A stretch of 64,000 bases of DNA from Lentzea aerocolonigenes (GTDB lineage Bacteria; Actinomycetota; Actinomycetes; Mycobacteriales; Pseudonocardiaceae), in the NCBI RefSeq assembly GCF_000974445.1, contig NZ_BBOJ01000005.1, forward strand, positions 284,917 to 348,916, in the 5' to 3' direction. The notes under the pieces are model-generated. The model was not told where the DNA came from. It saw only the letters and a program-made list of their open reading frames with translations, and made no database searches. Made by a program: the position numbers and the translations under genes. Below are positions 59,453 through 64,000 of the stretch, piece by piece. How positions within the stretch are numbered: the first letter of the stretch is position 1; the number at the start of each line of letters is the position of its first letter.

Positions 59453-62400
59453 GTGACCGCACACTCGCACTCCTCTCATCGGAAGCCGATACGGCCGAGG
59501 ACAAGCCGACCAGGCTGGTGGGCGCTCGCCGTCACACTCCGGTTCGTGCGAAGTCTGCTCGCGCTCGTCGTCCTGCTCGCGCTCGTGGTGGGCTTGCCCT
59601 GGGCCCTCGTGCACTTCGTGGGTTGGCCCCTGCCTGATCACGTGCCGACGTGGGACGAGATCCAGGCGACGTTGCTCAACCCGATGAGCGCGCAGTTCCT
59701 GCTCAACACCCTGGCGGTGCTGTGCTGGATCGTCTGGTTCTTCTTCGCGCTCGACGTCCTGCGCTGCACCGTCGATGCGGCGCGCGGGATTACCTGGCCG
59801 CAGGTCCGCCCACCTGGCCCACTGCACGGGCTCGCCGCAGCCCTGATCGGCACCATCGTGCTGACCCTGCTCGACAACCGGACCCCGTACACGGTCCCGA
59901 CCGCCGCAGCCGTTACCGGCGATCTCGTGCCAGTCGCGGTCGTCGCGCCCTTGACGCCCGGCCCGGCCACCCAGGCTGCAGACCCGCAGACAGCCGCGGC
60001 CGTGGTCCCGGCGACCACCTTGGTGATCGATCGTGCAGCACCTGCCCCGCCGGGCATGGTCCAGATCACGGAGGAAGTCCGACTTCCCCGGGACGGGATC
60101 TACGACAGCCTGTGGCGGGTCGCCGAACGCATCTACGGTCCCGGCGGCGGAAGCCGTTGGCCGGAGCTGTTCCAGCTCAACCGCGGCGTGGAGCAGCCCG
60201 ACGGTCGCGCGCTGACCCAACCCAACCTCGTTCGCCCTGGCTGGAAGATCACCGCATACATTCCGGCCCCGCCCGAACAGCATCCCGGCGAGCAGCAGCC
60301 GCAGGTACCGCCTCCGCAACCACTGCCTCCTCCGACGAGCACAGCGCCGACCACGCCACCGTCAACACAGCCCGCGCCGAACACGACCCCAGCGCCGGCC
60401 ACGGACGAGGCTGGCGAGCACAGCGACGACCAGGCCGAACCGGGACTCGACCTGCTGACGGGTGTGTTCGTCAGCCTCGGCCTGGCCGGAGCGATCACGA
60501 CGGCCATGGTGTCGGCCCGGATGTGGCGCCGACGCTGCTACCGCGTCGGCAGCGGCGACCGCATCGACCTGCAGCGACCGATCGCGCCCGTAGTCCGCGC
60601 CCTGAGGGCCGCGTATGACCAGGACGACCACAGCGAACGCAGGCCCCTGGACAACGTGGAGTTCGTCGACCTCGCGCCCGCTCCACCGCGGATCCACATC
60701 ACCGCCGCCGGGGATCTGGAACCCGACGACGAACCAGTCTCCGTACCGGCGAGGGTCGGCGTGCGGGGCGGTCGCGAACTCGCCCTGAACCTGGCCAGCA
60801 CCCGCGGCCTCGGTCTCGCCGGCCCCGGCGCCACCGCCGCTGCCCGCGCGCTCCTGCTGCACCTGCTCACCGAACAGCAGCCCGGCGACGGCATCCGCGT
60901 GCTCTTACCCGCCGACGATCTGCACCTCGTCTTCGACGGCGCCAGCGTCGAGAACCTGCCATCCACCGTTCACGTCGTCGCCACGCTCGACGCTGCCCTC
61001 GATGAGATGGAAGCGGCTCTGCTCACCCGGACCCGCCACGTCATCGAGGAGACCGAAGCCCAGTTCGTCCCGGCCTCGCTCGTGCTGCTCGCCAGCCCCG
61101 CGCCCCACGCGGAACGCCGCCTGCAGGCCGTGCTCGACAACGGCTCGACCCTCGGCCTGGCCGGCGTGTTTCTCGGCCAGTGGCGCCCCGGCGCGACCGT
61201 GCGCGTCCGCCACGACGGCACCGTTAGCGCGACCAGCCCCGGTCTCGGTGACGCCCTCGCCGACACGCACCTGTTCAGGCTGCCTGCCACCGACGCCGCT
61301 GAGTTGCTTGCCGTGCTCCGCGATGCCGAAGGCCCCTCCGACCTGGCTACGCCGAGGCGCGCAACCGGCGGCCTCACCAGCGACGAGCTCGTGCTGTCTG
61401 CGGACGATCACGACGTTGTACCGACGCCGCCCGTCCCCGAGCAGCGCTCGGTTGACGAGATGACTCAGCTTGAGTCCACCCGCCCGCTGGAACAGGAAGA
61501 CAACCAGCAGTCCCGACTGGCCCCGAGCCTGCAGTTGCTGGACGTTCGCCCCATCCCCGTGGACGTCCAGCCGAACGGCCCGGCCTCAGCCATTCCGGAC
61601 GACGACACCGACGAGCGCCGCACGACTGCCGAGGACGTCAAGCCAGCCGCAGATCAGGAATCGGCCGCCGAAGAACCCCGGAAACGGCACAACGGTGACG
61701 TGGCAGCACCGCAACCCCCGCTGGTTGTGCATGTGCTGGGACGCCTGCACCTGGCCCTGCGCGGCGACGAGGGAGAGAAGGAGCTCAGCGGCGCGCTGAC
61801 ACCGAAGCAACGAGAACTGCTCGTCTACCTCGCGCTGCACCCCGACGGCGTCCGCCGCGAAGTCCTCAACGAGGCCCTCTGGCCCGACAGCCGGCCACCG
61901 CGGCCGTACAACTCGTTCCACAACACCCTGTCCATGTTGCGCCGTGCCCTCGCTGACGCCACTGACGGCCGGCTCGACAACCTCGTTCTCAACGATGACG
62001 GCCGCTATCGGCTCGACGACGAACGTGTCGTCGTCGACTACTGGCAACTTCAGCACGCCCTGCAGGCGTCCAGCTCACCCGATGCCGAGGCCCAGCTGCA
62101 CGATGCCGTCGAGCTCTATCAGGGCGACCTCGCCGAGGACCTGCTCGTGCCCTGGATCGAAACGTTCCGAGAGGCGACCCGACGCGACGTCCTGGACGCG
62201 CTTGGCGCTCTGATCCGCGCGCACGGCGACAGTGAGCCAGAAACCATGCTCACGCTGCTGGAACGCACCCGGAAGCTCGACCGCTACAACGAGGGCGTCT
62301 ACCGCGACATCATCCGCACCCAGGCCCGCCTCGATCAGTACGCTGCCATCCCACGCACCCTCGCCCTGCTGACCACCACACTGGACGAAATCGGTCAGCG

Positions 62401-62494
62401 CCCCAGTGCCGACACACTCAACCTCGCCGACTTCCTCCAGCGCCGCGGCAGCACCCGGCGGCCGGTCCCCACCAACAACGCCGCAGTCAGCTGA
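59453..62494 (+). CDS. membrane-anchored LysM and BTAD domain protein
   Basis: 1013 residues. N-terminal membrane helices (about 25-125), a LysM-like segment (SLWRVAERIYGPGGGSRWPE near 205-260), a proline-rich linker, another membrane helix near 325, and a C-terminal part (760-990) with an OmpR/SARP-like winged helix (LTPKQRELLVYLALHPDGVR) and a bacterial transcriptional activator domain (VDYWQLQHALQAS, ELYQGDLAEDLL). It looks like a cell-wall-sensing, membrane-bound transcription regulator, and it closes the tad locus. GTG 59453. Confidence 0.8.
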   Translation: MTAHSHSSHRKPIRPRTSRPGWWALAVTLRFVRSLLALVVLLALVVGLPWALVHFVGWPLPDHVPTWDEIQATLLNPMSAQFLLNTLAVLCWIVWFFFALDVLRCTVDAARGITWPQVRPPGPLHGLAAALIGTIVLTLLDNRTPYTVPTAAAVTGDLVPVAVVAPLTPGPATQAADPQTAAAVVPATTLVIDRAAPAPPGMVQITEEVRLPRDGIYDSLWRVAERIYGPGGGSRWPELFQLNRGVEQPDGRALTQPNLVRPGWKITAYIPAPPEQHPGEQQPQVPPPQPLPPPTSTAPTTPPSTQPAPNTTPAPATDEAGEHSDDQAEPGLDLLTGVFVSLGLAGAITTAMVSARMWRRRCYRVGSGDRIDLQRPIAPVVRALRAAYDQDDHSERRPLDNVEFVDLAPAPPRIHITAAGDLEPDDEPVSVPARVGVRGGRELALNLASTRGLGLAGPGATAAARALLLHLLTEQQPGDGIRVLLPADDLHLVFDGASVENLPSTVHVVATLDAALDEMEAALLTRTRHVIEETEAQFVPASLVLLASPAPHAERRLQAVLDNGSTLGLAGVFLGQWRPGATVRVRHDGTVSATSPGLGDALADTHLFRLPATDAAELLAVLRDAEGPSDLATPRRATGGLTSDELVLSADDHDVVPTPPVPEQRSVDEMTQLESTRPLEQEDNQQSRLAPSLQLLDVRPIPVDVQPNGPASAIPDDDTDERRTTAEDVKPAADQESAAEEPRKRHNGDVAAPQPPLVVHVLGRLHLALRGDEGEKELSGALTPKQRELLVYLALHPDGVRREVLNEALWPDSRPPRPYNSFHNTLSMLRRALADATDGRLDNLVLNDDGRYRLDDERVVVDYWQLQHALQASSSPDAEAQLHDAVELYQGDLAEDLLVPWIETFREATRRDVLDALGALIRAHGDSEPETMLTLLERTRKLDRYNEGVYRDIIRTQARLDQYAAIPRTLALLTTTLDEIGQRPSADTLNLADFLQRRGSTRRPVPTNNAAVS

Positions 62495-62520
62495 ACCGCG
62501 TCCACCATCGCAGCGGCACC

Positions 62521-62943
62521 TCAGTCAGACCGATCATCGCCTTGCGGCGGATCGCCGTCCTCCAGCGTCTTCTGCAGGCGCTCGATCAGATCGAGGTTCT
62601 CTTCCGCCCAGTCGATCAGAGGCTGCGCCCGGACCAGCAAGTCCGCGGCAGCCGGCGTTAGCGAGTACACCACCGACCGCGGGAAGGTCCGCTCCTCGAC
62701 CCGGTCCACCAGGCCAGCAGTCTCCATCCGGCGCAGGGTGCGGCCCAACGCCCGACTCTGAATCTTGCGGACCGTCCCGGTCCACGGGTCGAACGTAGTC
62801 ATGTCCTGGATGGCGGCATGAAGCTCGTTGTAATGCAGGGGTCCAGCGCTCAACGCCACCAAGATGTGCGTGAGCCATTCCCCGTTCAACATATGACGGA
62901 GATCTCGCGACCGCGCTAGGTGCTTATCATCCCCCATTCCCAT
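62521..62943 (-). CDS. HxlR-family regulator
   Basis: 140 residues. LNGEWLTHILVALSAGPLHY and SRALGRTLRRMETAGLVDRV form the winged helix typical of HxlR/DUF24 regulators (W-x-x-x-I-L). ATG 62943 has GGGGG upstream, preferred over the GTG 62949. It faces the BTAD gene. No cysteine sensor is evident. Target unknown. Confidence 0.8.
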   Translation of the reverse strand: MGMGDDKHLARSRDLRHMLNGEWLTHILVALSAGPLHYNELHAAIQDMTTFDPWTGTVRKIQSRALGRTLRRMETAGLVDRVEERTFPRSVVYSLTPAAADLLVRAQPLIDWAEENLDLIERLQKTLEDGDPPQGDDRSD

Positions 62944-63756
62944 GTACACCCCCAATGATCGTTCGCGACAGCCCGCCTGCACCTCGTCCCCGCAGTACAG
63001 GCGAGCCCTGAGATTCAGAGATTAGAATCGCGCCCTTTCCGGTTGTGCAGGTATAGTTTTGCCCGATATCAGCGGGCCTGATGATCAGTGTCAAGGTTGT
63101 CAACGCTACGCCAAACGGGGTTCCCCGTGCAGCGTGTTTCTACTTAGGACGGACCGGTGTCACTACATCGAGTGACCGACTAGTAGATCAACAGTACGGT
63201 CGGTGAATCGCTTTGTAGCGTCCTGGTCAACTACCCGACGACGGTCCGATCCAGCTACCTGTTAGAGCGGTAGCCCTTCGGTGCGGCAAAGTGCCTGTTC
63301 ACCCCTGTCGTAGGGGCTACCGATGCTGCGCCCGACTCGTCGGCCGACAGGCATATGAACAGTCGTTTTGGGTGGGGGGTCACCTGTCGCACCTCTTGAC
63401 TCAGTGGTCGTCTTGACTGCGATGGTCGCCATCTCCTCGTGCCCCACTCTCCACCGGCCAGCTCCATCTGTCTTCCGCTGCCCCTTGCCCACGCCTCTCG
63501 CTCTGCATGCCCGCTCTGCATGCCTGCTTCGCACTGATCGACTTCCGTCAATTTTGACACCGCGCCAATCTGGATTCAAAGCAATCCCATCTTGACAAGC
63601 GCTATGTCCATCATTTGTCAACCGGTTCTCGGCTATTGAGACTTTTTCTCGGATGAATTGCATTTTAGCGGGGTTTGATTGCTTGACGGTGCAATTCCCG
63701 ATCTTGGCAATTCTGCCGCCTGAAATCCGAACTGTTTGCAGTAAGGAGCTGTCCGA
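62944..63756. other. long gene-free stretch
   Basis: About 810 bases of lower GC than most of the window. Open frames cross it on both strands, but start sites and codon use are unconvincing. It contains T-rich runs (for example near 63590-63680). AAGGAG at 63743-63748 precedes a GTG at 63757. No RNA gene or attachment site recognised. Confidence 0.5.
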
Positions 63757-63761
63757 GTGCC

Positions 63762-64000
63762 GCTGGTCGCGTGCGCTGGGCGCCGTCGTGCCGGTCGCTG
63801 GTCGCGTGCGCTGGGCGCCGTCGTGCCGGTCGCTGGTCGCGTGCGCTGGGCGCCGTCGTGCCGGTCGCTGGTCGCGTGCGCTGGGCGCCGTCGTGCCGGT
63901 CGCTGGTCGCGTGCGCTGGGCGCCGTCGTGCCGGTCGCTGGTCGCGTGCGCTGGGCGCCGTCGTGCCGGTCGCTGGTCGCGTGCGCTGGGCGCCGTCGTG
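63762..64000 (+). repeat. 35-bp perfect tandem repeat array
   Basis: The 35-base unit beginning GCTGGTCGCGTGCGCTGGGC is repeated without visible change at 63762, 63797, 63832, 63867, 63902, 63937 and 63972 and runs off the window edge, so at least 6.8 copies are present. The unit has no A on the plus strand and hence no T on the minus strand, so no stop codon is possible in any frame. A GTG at 63757 with AAGGAG 8 bases upstream could start a repeat protein with a 35-residue period (three 35-base units). Spacers are absent, so it is not a CRISPR. Confidence 0.9.

Noticed and set aside
63255..63663. Overlapping minus-strand frames before the repeat array
   Set aside because: Codon use is not coding-like, and no start with a ribosome site or family similarity was seen.
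63762..64000. CRISPR array
   Set aside because: The repeats are directly adjacent with no unique spacers, and no cas genes are near.

Overview
The window comes from the chromosome of a high-GC actinomycete, most likely a member of the Pseudonocardiaceae or a close relative. The evidence is the strong G/C third-position bias, frequent GTG starts, DUF397/DUF5753 regulator pairs, DUF574-type methyltransferases, small zinc-knuckle proteins in overlapping operons, an FxLD lanthipeptide cluster and an actinobacterial tad pilus locus. No CRISPR array, rRNA or intact tRNA was seen.

Layout. 1-5.1 kb: AI-2E-type exporter (cut by the window edge), front-end fatty acid desaturase, TetR repressor with a repeated operator, relic of a short-chain dehydrogenase, quinone-oxidoreductase-like MDR enzyme and alpha/beta hydrolase, closed by a hairpin. 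5.5-27 kb: an accessory region that starts with a lone DUF2637/Spd-type plasmid-transfer protein and is then dense in conflict-type genes. One operon on the minus strand encodes a GHKL ATPase with a C-terminal PD-(D/E)XK-like nuclease domain, an Apea-like HEPN protein and an AbiGi/DUF2971-like protein. Divergent from it lies a Gabija-like pair (OLD ATPase-TOPRIM plus UvrD-like helicase), followed by a convergent HNH protein. Next come a HEPN-like pair, a HEPN/TOPRIM protein of lower GC, a TIR protein and a DUF6236-like protein. Three truncated 3' ends of the 23S rRNA methyltransferase gene rlmN lie between these cargo genes and look like footprints of repeated insertion at the rlmN 3' end. From 23 to 27 kb a DUF574 methyltransferase, a STAND/TPR ATPase and a NYN-LOTUS-like protein follow.

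27-32 kb: a regulator-like protein with an in-frame stop upstream, an inositol-phosphatase-like enzyme, a NUDIX-like protein that has lost its catalytic glutamates, an XRE/TPR regulator and a HAD hydrolase. 32.3-42.2 kb: an FxLD-class lanthipeptide locus (precursor, LanB, LanC, elimination-domain/isoaspartate-methyltransferase fusion, TPR protein) with a divergent XRE regulator. 42.4-43.6 kb: DUF397 plus XRE/DUF5753 pair. 43.9-49.4 kb: a chain of tightly spaced small genes, many overlapping by 1-7 bases, including zinc-knuckle proteins, two paralogous HTH proteins with cysteine-rich tails, small HTH proteins and an ECF sigma factor with a fused zinc-finger tail; I do not recognise this cassette as a described system. 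An ANTAR pseudogene follows. 49.7-62.5 kb: a complete tad-type pilus locus (prepilin peptidase, lipoprotein, secreted protein, CpaB-, CpaE-, CpaF-, TadB- and TadC-like proteins, Flp pilin, three pseudopilin-like proteins) ending in a large membrane LysM-BTAD protein. 62.5-64 kb: HxlR regulator, a long gene-free stretch, and an array of 35-bp perfect tandem repeats running off the window edge.
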